A DNA stretch of 64,000 nt from Eudromia elegans (Eukaryota > Chordata > Aves > Tinamiformes > Tinamidae): the NCBI GenBank assembly GCA_003342815.1, contig PTEX01000020.1, forward strand, positions 5,630,791 to 5,694,790, read 5' to 3'. Shown here in pieces: positions 13,201 to 26,010 of this stretch (its first letter is position 1; every line of letters begins with the position of its first letter). Both the position numbers and the translations under genes were made by a program. Below the pieces are notes generated by a model. The model was not told where the DNA came from. It saw only the letters and a program-made list of their open reading frames with translations, and made no database searches.

Positions 13201-16200
13201 TTGGAAAAAATAGACAGCATTGACACCAGTATTCAAACACAAAAAGAGATGGTCACAATATTCTGACTCTTCTTTGACAGATGCATGTTTTGCAGCTTAG
13301 CTACAATTTTTGTTTGAATTTGACTAACTGATTTTACCTATTTGCAGAACTAAGGGAGAAAAAAAAGAAAGAACAATTTGAAAAGATACTTGTAAAGACC
13401 AGACTTTTTGGTTCCTTGTGCTTGACTTAGAGGCTTTGTTTTAGTCCGTTCAGTGATTCTGTGAGTTGGAGCAAAACCTATCCAGTCCCCTCTGGTCCCT
13501 AGGATGGTTTCTAACTTCATAGCCATGGTTGTTAGCTCCCTGCTCAAATTGTTCCCAGCCTCTCAAAATTTTCTAGTATTTCTTGTGTCAGAGAGGGAAA
13601 GACAAATGATTTGACAAAGAAACAGCAGAAGTAATTGTCAATGCAGATGAAATGATAGTAATAAAGAAGATACGGAATAAAGATAATGTGGCCCAAAAAA
13701 CTATGAAGAATAAATTTACGTGTAATTAAATTGACATAATTTATTCTCATGTAAGTGCTTGCTTGAAAATTAACTACTTGATACATTTTAAAGGACTTTT
13801 AAAGAAACCAGAATGCTCAAAAGCAAACATCTGTGGAGAGTTTTTGTCCAGTAGTCTGGAATATCCTCAGCTCCCTCAGAATTACACAAGGACCCGTGCA
13901 TCTTCTTTTGATGTGCGCAGTATCGTGTGCGTGGGAAAGGTGCAGTGCTTCCTGAATGACTTTGGCTTTTCCAGTAGCAACAAGTGCGGTGATGTAAGGG
14001 GTTTGCTAAGCTGTAAGAGAGGTGTATTTTGGGGACAGACATAAAAGAAGGCAATAAGAATGGAAAATATGGTTGCATGTGCCCAAATTTAATTTTCTTG
14101 GTAAAAAAAAAAAGAGAAATACAAGACACAATGGGCACATCTTTGCTGAGATATAACATTTTCTTATAACTTATTCTGCAAAATAGGCATTTTGCTTTTT
14201 TTCTTTAGCGTTTAGTCAGTATCTTGTATGTGCCACTCTATTTTGAGTGACATAAGACATTGTAAGAAATAATATCACAGGGCCATCAGATCTTACAAAT
14301 ACTCAAAAATGTTAGGGATATGGTTTTCCTATGTAAGGAAGACATAAACAAGTAACTGAAATTGTCTCTCCTTTTCCTTCTCTGTCTAAAATACCAAAAA
14401 TATAAAGCTGAATACACTTCACACCTGGGGCTCAAAGCTCCAATGTGACAGAGGTGTGAAGAGAGTCTTAAACCTGTTCCTAGCAAATAGACTTCACTTG
14501 AAGCCCTGAAGCAGCTACCAGTTGGTGGAAAATTCATGTTAAATAGCAGAGGTAGCAGAAATCAGTCTAGACTGCAATGTACATCACGGCATTTCTTGTA
14601 AAAGTAGGGTTAGCAGTGTGAACTCCGACTCTTCCTTATTTGCATCAGCCTGTTGAAGACTGTTGTGTGATAGAAGCTTTTTGATAGCTACTTAGCACAC
14701 CTGCAATCAGACATTGTAAGTGACTTTTCTCTATTTGCTAAATGCTTCTGTACCACCCTGCTTTGGATCTCAGTTCAAAAGCCGTGCGTGGCCTTCATTC
14801 ATGATTTGTTTTGGTGGCTTATTCCCAGCAGGTACCGACACTTCTTTACCCCCATCTGAGATCAACAGCTGTGCTTATGACTGCAGGGAAAAAAAAAAAA
14901 TAAAAAGCTCTTACCTAACAATTACGTAACAATAAAAATAATCCTATTCATTATGGGCATAATAGATTTTGTCCATTAGGAGTATACTATGCCTGCTATG
15001 CCTGTTCAGTTATCAGCCCTTACCCTGTTCCCCAAGAACAGTCTAAATATAAATTGCTAAAGATTTAGAGTGTGGGCTATGGTGGTCCAAGTGGTCCAAA
15101 TTCTGCCAAAATGACTCTGAGCTTTCGCCAGTACTACTGTGGCAGATAAATCATTTTATTATTTTTCAGACCATAGATTTTCTGTCTATGTAACTGAGTA
15201 GGAGGCAAAGATTTCTCTTGATCTAAAAAATTGCTGCTAGCCACTTTCCCTTCAAATCAATGACCTGTACTGTATAAACAGCCAAGAGATGAGAATAGAA
15301 GCCAAGAGGTGCTGGGCTTCATACCATTTTTAGATAGCAGTTAAAAATCAATAGCATTTGGAAGTAGAAACAAAAGGAACACTCTACAAAAGGACATCCA
15401 GTAAAGAACAAAAGAGGATGCTATATAACGGCCATAGCAAAAGTATGCTGGATCTCCACTGGTGCTACTCAGTCCTACTTCAGTGAATGACCAGCCGTAA
15501 CAAACAAAGTTTGCACTGTGGCTTAAACACTCATGCACATGTGTGCACACACGTGATGAAAACTATAAAGAAAGTCAACTGCTGCCTCAAATAATTGAGG
15601 AAATTCATAAGGAGGCAGAAGCCTTTCAGACAGCACAGAAGAATTTGAGAGAATTTGAGAGCAGTGTATGCAATGAGATATGTGGAAAGAGAGCTAATCA
15701 TGGGGAACATGACTGAAACACAAAATCCACATCTATTCCAGAGAAAGATATAGGAGATAAGAGGAAGTGGTCAGTGAGTTCTGTCTAGATAATTCTCCAA
15801 TAAATTCCATAAAAGAGGCTACTTCTAAACAACAGATCAAATGTCTTATCCCAGAAAGATGCTGTCATGGTGTGCTGAGAGCATGACTAATCAACTCTCT
15901 TTGCACAGTGCCCATGGGGCCTGCAGAGAAGAGGCTGCAAGCTGGGCTGCAAGTGACCCTTTAGGTTCAGTGCCAAACCACAGAAGTTGGGAGAAACATG
16001 TGGGGATTTCCAGGGTACAGTTTGCTCTTAACTCAAATTGGTCCTATGGGATGGTTCTGTTGTGTCCTCCTCCAAGATGGAGACAGCACCCCTTAAATGC
16101 TGAGTGACAGCAAATTACCCCACTTAGACTCTTGGTGGTTGTGTGGGCACCAGACTTCTGCACTGGCATTTTTTTCCCAACTTTGTGTGTATCTAAACGT

Positions 16201-18804
16201 AAGAGCTGCAAGCAATGTTTATGCACTCTACATGAGAGGAGGTGGAGGAAAACAGACTTTGAATCTGTATCAACACTTCTCCCATGGGTTAATAATAAGA
16301 CATGCTGGGCTTTCTGGAATCTCCAGCTATAGAGAACCTCAAAACCTGCATGGTCATGGCTCTGACTTGAAAGATAAAAAAGAGAATTTTAAATAGTGTG
16401 AATGTATATTACTTCTCTCTCAAGGAAACAACTGTTTAACAGCTGATGTTGTAATTTTACCAGTTTTCCTGTTGCTCATGGAGTGTCCAGAGAGAATGAA
16501 TGAAAACAAAACAGAATATTTTTAAAAAGTCTTTATCTAGACAAATCAAATCATTCTTACAGCTTGACCTTAAAAATTAAGGGGGAGAAAAACACAATCT
16601 TTTTTTCTTTTAGCAGTTTGTTTCACATATCATGCAATTTTCTTTTCTTCATGATCCTTTTCACTCCCTTTATTTCATCTTACTGTCTTTTAGAAGCAGT
16701 TCATTTCGCAATTCCCTCTTCAACCTCAGCATAAATATGCCTTTGGTTTACTTTTGTACTTTTTTCTAAGGGTAGACATTCCTCTTTATCTCAAATAAAG
16801 ACTTGTAACTTTTTGGTTTTGTGAGTTTAATTAAGATCCAACTTAATTTCCCCTTGCTTCCTTATTAAATGAGTACTGAATGGATTTGTTCGCTTGTGCT
16901 TTACCTGCTTCTTTTCCTTCTCATACCTAATCAATCATTGTCTGAGTGCAAGGGCAGAGAATAATATGTGTATCCATCATTCCACTAGTGCTTAAATACA
17001 CAGGCTCTGAAATACTGGAAGAAGAAAACAAGTGACATCGGAGTAATATGTATCTTAAAGTTTCTCTCTTTGATAAATATTAATTACCTGTAGAGGAGTT
17101 TGCCCTGAGGTTTCTGACATGTCCATTCTGGGATCAGATCTTATCTCTATTAGAAAGAGATAGGGTCAGATTCCATTCAAGTTTCAACAAGATTAAATGA
17201 GGTCATTGCTTGAGGTGGGGATGCAAGAAATTATTATAAATCATATTATTCTGTTGACCATATCAAAACAATATGCGGTGCAGTGAACTCTACACAATAT
17301 CTGCTCTGTCATCACAAATGCCAGGCAAAAATCTCCCTTCTTACTCTCACTTCTACTTTCCTGACATTACAGATGCCTGACATGCAGCAATTTCTGCATA
17401 GTGTATGTGTTAGATTTTACAGGTTTTTCTTCTTTTCTATTTACCATTTTACTTCCTTTGCCATCACCTGGTAATAAATAAAACATAAATAATCCAAAAT
17501 CATTTAGACTGCAAAGTCATTTATTTTGTAAATTAACTTTGTATAATTAAACTAGTGGGTGAGTTTGGCATGGAATATCTTTATAAGCACTAGTTCTTCA
17601 CATTTCCTCCATTAAAAATTGTAGCTCCTTAGCTTAAAAAATGGATTATATTTGTAGGCAGTTCTAGCAGGGGATATTGCATAGAATATCTGATGAAAGA
17701 AACTCATTAGGAGTGAACCCCGCTCAATGGTCACACATTCTCTGTGGAGAACTTATGTTTATCTTTGAGTATCATTTTAGTTATTTGATTTATTTTTATC
17801 TTCCAAAGCATGTGTAATTGTGTCAGCTTTGGAAAGTCTCTTGATAAATTTCCCTTCAAGTAGATATAGAATGTGACATGTAAAACGATAAATGGTGTTG
17901 GATCCAGAATGCTCTTTTTAGAAACTTCCCAAACACTAGTTTGATATTTGGGTCTCAGTGTTTGCTTTTGACCAATTTCACATTCTTCTCATCTGTGGAC
18001 CTTTAGATTTGATATGTCATACCCTGTGAAACTGAGAATCATATATATTTCAAACACTAATAACCCACAGTTACTTTGTTATTATAAAAGAAATTATAAC
18101 TACAATGACATAGATATAAATTATAATTATAATGATATCGGTGTCACCATTAATTTTGCATTCTTTGATGTAAGTAGTGAAATATGTCAAATGGTAGCAC
18201 TGGAACTATCTAACAAGACAGGACTTAGGTATTTCTGACATACATAACTGACAATCATTTTTTTAATTTTTTGTTTGCCTTGTTCTGTATCCATCAGTTA
18301 CTTCTTCCTGCCATTCTCCTGTGCAACTTCTTTCCCGTTTCTTATCGTAGTGTTTCAGTATAGAAGACATCACTATGATACCTTCTTGCCCCCTTCCCTC
18401 TCACTTTGTACTTATTCAGTGAGAGAACATCTTTCATCTTAGGCACTGACAGAGGTTTCCCTACCACTCCTCCCAGCAGCTGGTTATTCCAAAGTATTTC
18501 TTCACCTTTTATTTGGATTCATAGCTTTACTAAAGTCTTTGGTGGTAACACCACCGTTTGACAGGATCATAGCTTTACTGGTACCAATGATGAAGGTGGT
18601 GATGGATGCTCCTCTATCCTTCTCCTTTCATTTAGTTGATCTGGATCAACCTAGATGGATCTTGTTACTGTTGACCAAATCTGTCACAAAGGGGAGAAAT
18701 GCTAGCCTTCTTCCACAGGGAAAAACTGGGTCATTTCCATTTTTATTCAGGACTGGAATAAAATGAAGCAAAAGAAGAAACCTGTGTAACATAGGAAAGT
18801 GTGG

Positions 18805-18825
18805 TTTTTTTTTTTTTTTTTTTTT
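18805..18825. repeat. T21 homopolymer
   Basis: Uninterrupted thymines in otherwise unique sequence. Confidence 0.95.
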
Positions 18826-19547
18826 CATAGAGCCTCTTCTGCTATGGCTCTGTTCCTTTTCACATGATATGGAGTTGTCTGTGTGTTTCTCTTTTTCATG
18901 TCCTTCCTTTTGGCCAATATGAAGGATTTATTAGTTAAACTAAAAATAACAAATACAAGCTTTTAGCTCAGCATGAAATCTTTCCTTCTCCCTTGAGAAA
19001 GAGCACAGCTCTCAGCCTTTTCCCACAAAATGACCCTTCCTCTGAGACCTCATTCTGACCAATGTTATGTAGATTTACAGTATCTTACGTACAAAGCTGT
19101 CAGCAGCAATATTTGGAAATAATGGGGGTTAACTTTGGAAGAAAGAATCTCTCTGTTACTCTTCCAGTGATGCTGGGAGAAGCTGGGACAATAATACACT
19201 GATTTTCCTGGGAAGGGCTGTGACTACACTGAAGAATACATAATCACAGGACAGCTCAGTCAAAAATGAGGGAAGCAGACCCCCTCCTATGGCCCCTCCT
19301 CTATCTACTGGTGGAACACACGTATACAGTGGTAGCAAGGTTTGGAAATGAGACGGAAAACAGACCACACAAAAGTCAGATCTACACATCAGCAGGTTCT
19401 GAGAGAGAAGGTGATTCAAAGAGATTAAATTACATTTATTCTCACAACTGGATGAAAAAAAAAAAAAGAAAAAAGTTATTGCTGATTCAAGACTCTCATA
19501 GAGCTTTAAACTTTGGAAAACTCCTTCAACTGTTGTTGTCTGATAAT

Positions 19548-19573
19548 GTAATCCTCACCTGTAATCCTCACCT
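19548..19573. repeat. 13-bp tandem duplication
   Basis: GTAATCCTCACCT occurs twice in direct succession with no mismatch. Confidence 0.95.
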
Positions 19574-19867
19574 CATGAATGGGTTGTGTCAGCCTCTGTA
19601 TTGAGTGTTTCTTCTCATGTACATGACAGCAGAGGAAGGCAGAAAAGAAAGTGCATAAGTGTATATGTTCATTACTCACTAACATGGAATGAGCATGCAG
19701 CTAGAGTAAACAAGGAGATCTGGATGCTGGGAAGCATTTCCACCTCCTGCAGTTTAGATAAACATTAACAGTAATCTCTCTCATCAAAGATATATGAAAC
19801 AATTAGTCAAAATTTGGCTAAAGACTCCTGTTATTAATGGGAGCATTATAATGGCTAAAAATATTTC

Positions 19868-20160
19868 AGAGAAGCTAAAAGGCCAAGTGGAAATATAGTC
19901 TGGGCACAAAACTGGGAAAAAGTGGTTGAAGTATTAGCTGGTTGTGGTGCCGTACAGAGGGATCTTGACAGGCTGGCGAGATGGACAGAGGGGAACCCCA
20001 TGCAGTTCAAAAAAACAAAGTGAAAAGTTCTGCAACTGAGGAAAAATAACCCCCATACCAGTATAGCCTGTGAGCTGACCTGCTGAAAATCAGGTTCGCA
20101 GAAAAGGAGCTGGGGACCCTGGCTGACACCAAGTGGAACACGAACCAGCAATGTGCTTTT
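19868..20160 (+). mobile_element. CR1 LINE fragment, reverse-transcriptase region, decayed
   Basis: The plus strand resembles the CR1 pol segment just after the reverse-transcriptase FADD box. A degraded TKLG-type motif lies near 19900, then AVQRDLDRLARW and NPMQF-like residues at about 19950-20010, and the 'gctggggaccctggctgaca...ccagcaatgtgc' block at 20110-20156. Stops and frame changes interrupt it, so it is dead. It lacks the CR1 3' end, meaning it was cut at about 20160. A minus-strand open frame over it (19855-20151) is only a shadow. Confidence 0.8.
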
Positions 20161-22979
20161 CTAGCATAGAGGGTTTATTGCATAAAATAACACACATCCA
20201 TCCCTGAAAGTCTTGTTCTGCAGTTGTTCATTTTCTTCAAGTCAGGTTTGCTTGCAAGATGCCAGTCTTGATTTGAGAATATCAATATACATAGGCATAA
20301 ATTTATAGTTCCAAGCTTCTCTGTGCTTACAAATATGCGTTTCAGTGATACTTGCTAGTTGTATTTTGGCATTAGTCTGGTCTTCATGTTTCAAGTCTAG
20401 CCTGAGTGCCTATGTAAATCCATACAACAAATCTACAATAGAGCAAAGAGCAGGTCTCATGTACATGATCCTAAGTGAGTATCCTGCGCTCCAAGACATC
20501 CTCACACTTTGGAAGGAGGAGAGTTTCTCCTCCACTAACTTTGAGATATAAACAAGGAAAAGTATACTCTCTCTGAATAAAAATAACATTTCTTAATTCT
20601 CCTTGGAATGACTTGACCTCTGAGCAAAGTCATACTGTTCTTCTGAAAGGACTAGATTAAGAGTATTTCATTTCACTAAACCATTGTGAAAATAAACACA
20701 TTTTTTCTGTTGCTTCATGAGCTTTTTGGATGATGACAATGGCTTATTCTGTAAACAGCTGATCTATTGCCTGAATCATAAGAATTCTGAGGTATTTCCA
20801 TGACAATGTTTCCATTCAGAATTAGAAAATCACATCATATTCTTTACACTAAAGTAAAATTAAGAATGAGAATTTCAGCTCAGATAATGGAAGTGAACTG
20901 AAAGGAGGAAAGCAAATACTAATAAATGAGGTCATTTTTTCCTTTTTTTTTTCTTAGATAGTTTAAATATCTTAAAGACTTTTTATCATCATTGCTTTCA
21001 TTCTTTTGTCTCCCTGTACATCTTGAATATCCTTCATGAGTTCTTCTCAATACTGATGTTGGGCCGATACTGCTTCTAGAATCTTCTAGCTAAGAGGGCA
21101 AAGCAGGGACTCTCTCTGGGTTTCATGTGTATTATTGTTTCATTTTCTACAGAGATAGATAGAAGACAAGCACTCACCCTAGATTACAATATGAGGAGTT
21201 TTCATTTCTTCACTTTTCCTATTCAATGTGCCTACACCTGCAGCTGCATTCCATGGAAGCAAAAGGGAAATAATAACTAAAATGAAGAAGACAGACTGCT
21301 TCTATTCCTTTGCTACAGCATACAGTTCATGTTGGGCATAGGATCAAATTAGGAGATCTGACAGTAAAAGAGCTGATTTATAAGAGAAACTTACTTCTCT
21401 GAAAGTCTGCTCAGTGAGCAGGTCAGCATGGGTTGGTAACTACTCTGATTCTTCTCCAGTACAAAGTAGATGGTTATCTATGAAGAGATTTTCTGGTACC
21501 TGCTGCACAACTTACCTTCAAGCCAAGTATGATTATCACCAGAGGTACCACCACTGACCAATCCCACCACCAGAAGTCGCTTCTTCTTAGCCTAGTCCTG
21601 GAAGGCTTGGCTTTATGCTTGAGGAGGTGCTGTGGTGGCATGAGAACATGAGATTTTGTAGAGTTATCAACTCAGTCACTCCATGACACACCTTTTCAGT
21701 TGAAGAACTTCAGCTAGCTAGCTCTGTGACACGAACCTGTCATTTAGAAACCCTTCCTGACAGAAAAAGTGACCAGAATTGTATGTGTAAATATTTTTTT
21801 GCTCTACAGATTGTTACTCCTGCCTTCTGTAGTGCTCTGGTGGATCGTGCTGGAAGTGAGTGGTGTAACTAAGATTTTGCGGGAGCCTAACCTACTTGCT
21901 TATTTGTCTTGAGAAAGCGCTTATGATACTTACTGTCTAGGTGGTGTGTGTTTCCTCTACTATACGTACATCTTTTGTGCTTAATATGTCTTGATGTCAC
22001 ATAAAGCTTTTATTGCAAAACAGTCAGAATTTAACATTGGGGGTATAGGGAGATGGCTGCTTGAGTTGATCAGACCGACAGGTTTTCTGAATGCATCAAT
22101 GAATTTTCAAGCTAAGCAGCAGGCATTTCCAAGATATTTGTGAGTAGAATACAAAGACCAAAGAGAAGACAAATAAAATATAATTATTTCATTATTTTCT
22201 CTGTCTTTATTATTTCCTCCCCCCCCCAAATAATTTTTGAGGCCACAGATGCAGCACAGAGGATTGACAGATCCTACAGGCCCTCCGTCTACTCATAACA
22301 TTGCTTCTTGCATTACCTTTTCCTTTGATATTGCCCTTTTGCTGTAGGAAAATGCTCCAGCCCCAGAGCTCTCCTCATGTTCTCCTATAATCTTTCGTCC
22401 CCTACCAGCAATATCATGTTTTTGACTGTTTTTCAGCATGAATGAACAGTCTCTCCGTCTTCACATTGACATTGTGTGGGGACAGAGGGAAAACTGGCCT
22501 TTACACTAGATAATATGAGACATATTAGGAGGCTGGTCTTGCCAGGATCCTTGCATGTTGTGTGTGATCTGAACAGCCCTTGGCAGTAGCCGGTAGTGCT
22601 CTATGGATACAAGCTCCTTATAGGCTCTAGATTGCTCCAGATGAGTCTCTGAATTTGTACTCTCTCATGAGCTCTCTAAATCAAATAGCAAAATAGCAAA
22701 GCAAATGTCATCTTGGTATTCATCATGAAGAACCTCTCTCACTCATCCGTTGCCACATGATTGTGTTGTGCGTTAGTTAGCACTCTCTGATTATGTAGGT
22801 GGATTAAAGATGTAAGGTAATACTCACTTGTCAGATTTAAGTAATCTGATCTTAACTTGGCAAGTCCTGTCTCTAAAGTATCGTGAAGGTTTTAGCACAA
22901 GTTAAAAACTTCGACTTTTCTCTTATAAATAAACTTTTTTTTTCTTTTGCATTTTGTTAACAAAAGTCTAGTTATGTAG

Positions 22980-23410
22980 CAAAAGTGAGCCCTCGCTATG
23001 TTGAGAAAAATGTATTTTAAATCACTGTGACACTTTCGGCTTACACTTTCTGCTTGTACAGGCAGTACTATGTCCGGCTTGCACACATGGGAAAATACTT
23101 TCAGATAAGCTAATTAGCGGTTTTATTAGAGCACACAGTATTCTCCCAGACAAGCCTACGAGGTGCACAGCTGAATTCAAACGTCCTCCAAAGTGCCAGA
23201 AACCAATTAGTGCTGGACATGGCAGAGATAACTGTGAAATGCTTGTCAGAAAGCCCTGCAATTTTCTCCACAGAACCCAGCAGAGCTAAATCTGCTGCAG
23301 CGCTCACTGTATAAAGCAAATTACAAGTGGGCCTGCTCTGGGCACTTCTCCTAGGCCCTGGGTACGTTACACATGGACAACGTCACGCTGAAAGAACCCG
23401 CTGGAGCAGA
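22980..23410. promoter_or_regulatory. Candidate conserved non-coding element (unverified)
   Basis: About ten CpGs survive in 430 bp of otherwise CpG-poor desert. Homeodomain core motifs occur in GCTAATTAGCGG (about 23109) and ACCAATTAGTG (about 23201), plus a GTTAAC palindrome just upstream at about 22957. There are no repeats. This combination is typical of constrained developmental enhancers. No function can be assigned from sequence. Confidence 0.35.
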
Positions 23411-24697
23411 AAGAGTTGTTTGAAGATTGTGCTATATCAAAGAAATTATCTCACTGTACCATTTAGGGAAGCAAAATGGCTAAGACTGAGTCTTAAGGAC
23501 TACTGGCCTCAAAACCCCCTCAGGAGTGTGGCTCCCTATTTTACTTACATGACTTCTTTGCTGTGTCTGGAGGGATACCACAAGTGAAAAATAAGCAAAA
23601 CGATCCGATGCATCAGCTGTAGTTCTTTTATTATTAATGATTAAAAATGAGGCAATATATCTGTTGCTGGCTCCCTCTATATACTGCAAATTAAACTTTG
23701 GAAAATGATGTGACCTCTGAGGGGATATTTTTCTCCACTAAGTCAGCATTAGAGTATATTTTATTCAAATTAATGCCCAGCTTCCATTTTAAAGTTTAAC
23801 AGCACAGTTTGTAGAGAGTCAAGAGAATTCCTTTTAGTGTTGGTGAGTTTCTCTCCTCTATTATGTTCAGTCAAAGGCTTATTAAACCCAGATGGAAAGA
23901 TCGTAAATAAGACACATAAAGTCAAAGGAAGTACTTAAACTTAGTTATTTAGTCATCTGAGGAACCGCTTTGAGTCAGTGAAGTGAATCTGCTATAAGCC
24001 TCTTTACAGAAGTTTACATCCTAAGTTCTTTTGTTATTCAAGAGGAAAGCCTGCTGCTATTTAAAACAGAATGACACTTTATTTTTTTATTTTATTGGTC
24101 GAAGAAACACTTAAATCATTGGTGGGATTCCTGCAGTTTTTCTGCAGGTCTCCATGCCATGATGATGTTTGCTTTCCTAGTTTGATCTAAAGGCATTTTA
24201 CCTTCCTCCTTTCCTGGTTTCACAAGAGGCAGGGCTAAACTGATTTTGCATATTAACGGCTCCCTTTGCCTGTTTGTTGACATAGACACTGGCAATTTCT
24301 TCAGTTCATGCACATGCAACGGGACACACATGCCTTGTGGCAGTAACTCCCAAAAATACCCTTCAAATTTTAAGTCTTTCTTGTATTTGCTCCCTTTTCT
24401 CAGATATTTCTCTGGTTGAATTACCTTTTAACAGAAGCTTAGATTCTGTTTCAAGTTAATCCAAACATACCTGCTTTTATAAATAAGTGATTCCAAACAC
24501 TATGTTTAAATTTGCACAATTCTTTAATGATTCCTTCACATAAACAGTCCCTGAAGACATACAAACAGATCTTTAAAATTCAGAAGAGGAGAATGCTGTT
24601 TATCTTTCTTTTTGAAGGTCACCTACACATAAATATTGCCTTATAACCAGTAATTCTCAAATGTGTATAAATATAAATATTCTACACTGAAGCAGGT

Positions 24698-24723
24698 TTT
24701 CATGTAATAAGTATTACATGAAA
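24698..24723. repeat. Perfect inverted repeat, 11-bp arms, 4-nt loop
   Basis: TTTCATGTAAT (24698-24708) and ATTACATGAAA (24713-24723) are exact reverse complements around AAGT. A third copy of ATTACATG follows at about 24736. No T-run follows that would make a terminator, and bird genes do not use such terminators. Confidence 0.9.
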
Positions 24724-25309
24724 TTATTTTTAAAATTACATGTGAGCAGTGAGCATTTTATTAATAATAAGAGTAACAATTATGATAATTTTTATAATGC
24801 CATTTTTCAAAATCATCAGTGCTTTGTAAAAACAACCATTTTCTAACAGTATTTGTAAATCCTTTGTAAGGATCAAACTGATTTTTTTATTGTTACAGAA
24901 AGCAGTGGGAAAGTGGAAGAGAAATGTGTCTGCCCTCTTCTATAGCTTTGAATGGCACTGAAATGTCACCCAAAACAATTTCTTTCTTATTAATAGGGAT
25001 AGATGCTTTTCTCCTAAGTATCTTTTTCCACATATAATGGGTCTTTCACTTTCTTAGCATCTATACAGTATCTCTTCTCTCACAATTTACAGTTTAAAAA
25101 GATAGTGAAATTCTTCATAGGAAACCCATAATAATTAGGATTTCCTTCTAATGTTGTGTAAGCAGACTACTTAGGATATTACAGCACATTAGGAATACTA
25201 AAACCACTGCAGAACTCCAGAGTCTGCTGTTGGTTCATGAATTTGGAGCCATGGGTTTGCAGACAGGAGAGGCTTCTCCTGGAAGCTGCTGGCACTGGTA
25301 TCGTTAGAG

Positions 25310-26010
25310 GAGAATGTTTTCAGCAAGATTCATTTATTATTCAATTTGCATTTAAAATAGAGTAAATTATAAATAAGTGCAGACTGTTGTCTCCCAATAT
25401 TATTCATGTGCTATTACAAATAGCTATTGCTTCAAATTTACTCTAAGCACAAGAGAGTCTGTAACAACATGAACTCAACTGAAACAATTTTGTTTAATTA
25501 CCATCCTGGCAGCAATATTAAGCTTCGTATTTTACAATCCTGCCTAAATTACAAGCCCTTACAGATCAGAGATAGCAAATCTCAGAATTTTGTTGCTTAT
25601 GAAATCTCAGGTCAGGGCCTTGGTGTTAATGTATTTTATTACTCTGTAATTGCATCATCAGATATGTCTTTGTCCATGCCACATCAGCCCAGAGTAAATG
25701 ATGCCTAATTACTGATCAGCTATTTGTTTTGTCGTGCTATGTATAGTGCCAAGTCTTATTTACTGCACAGCATTCAAACCATTCTAGAAAGATGGAAATA
25801 CCAATTTCTTCACAGCCTATTCCATTAGCCTTCTTACTGTTGTCGCTGAATATTCCTGCATGACTCCTAGGAGTCTATTATCCTCATCTTTATGCTGCAG
25901 AACCAACGCACAGAGACATTAAGGTGAAAAATAACCATTAATTACAGTGGCCAGCGTGAAACTCCAGGAGCCTAATTTTCCTGAACATCAACCCTGTAAA
26001 GCACTTTGTT
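25310..26010. promoter_or_regulatory. Candidate conserved non-coding element cluster (unverified)
   Basis: Unique AT-rich DNA with a POU octamer (ATTTGCAT, about 25344), TTTAATTACC (about 25494), CCTAATTACTG (about 25705) and CCATTAATTACAG (about 25935). Its high complexity and density of homeodomain sites suggest an enhancer, but such sites also occur by chance in AT-rich DNA. Confidence 0.35.

Larger units (their letters stand above)
10282..19867. other. Gene desert
   Basis: No gene was recognised. Pyrimidine-rich sequence fills 10282-10400. An isolated CpG-containing patch with overlapping open frames on both strands is at about 13790-14040. There is a small 13-bp tandem duplication at 19548-19573 and a T21 run at 18805-18825. 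An alternating ATAATTATAA-type AT-rich run is at about 18090-18135. Confidence 0.6.

Noticed and set aside
19855..20151. 98-codon minus-strand frame
   Set aside because: Antisense of a decayed CR1 reverse-transcriptase fragment that reads on the plus strand.
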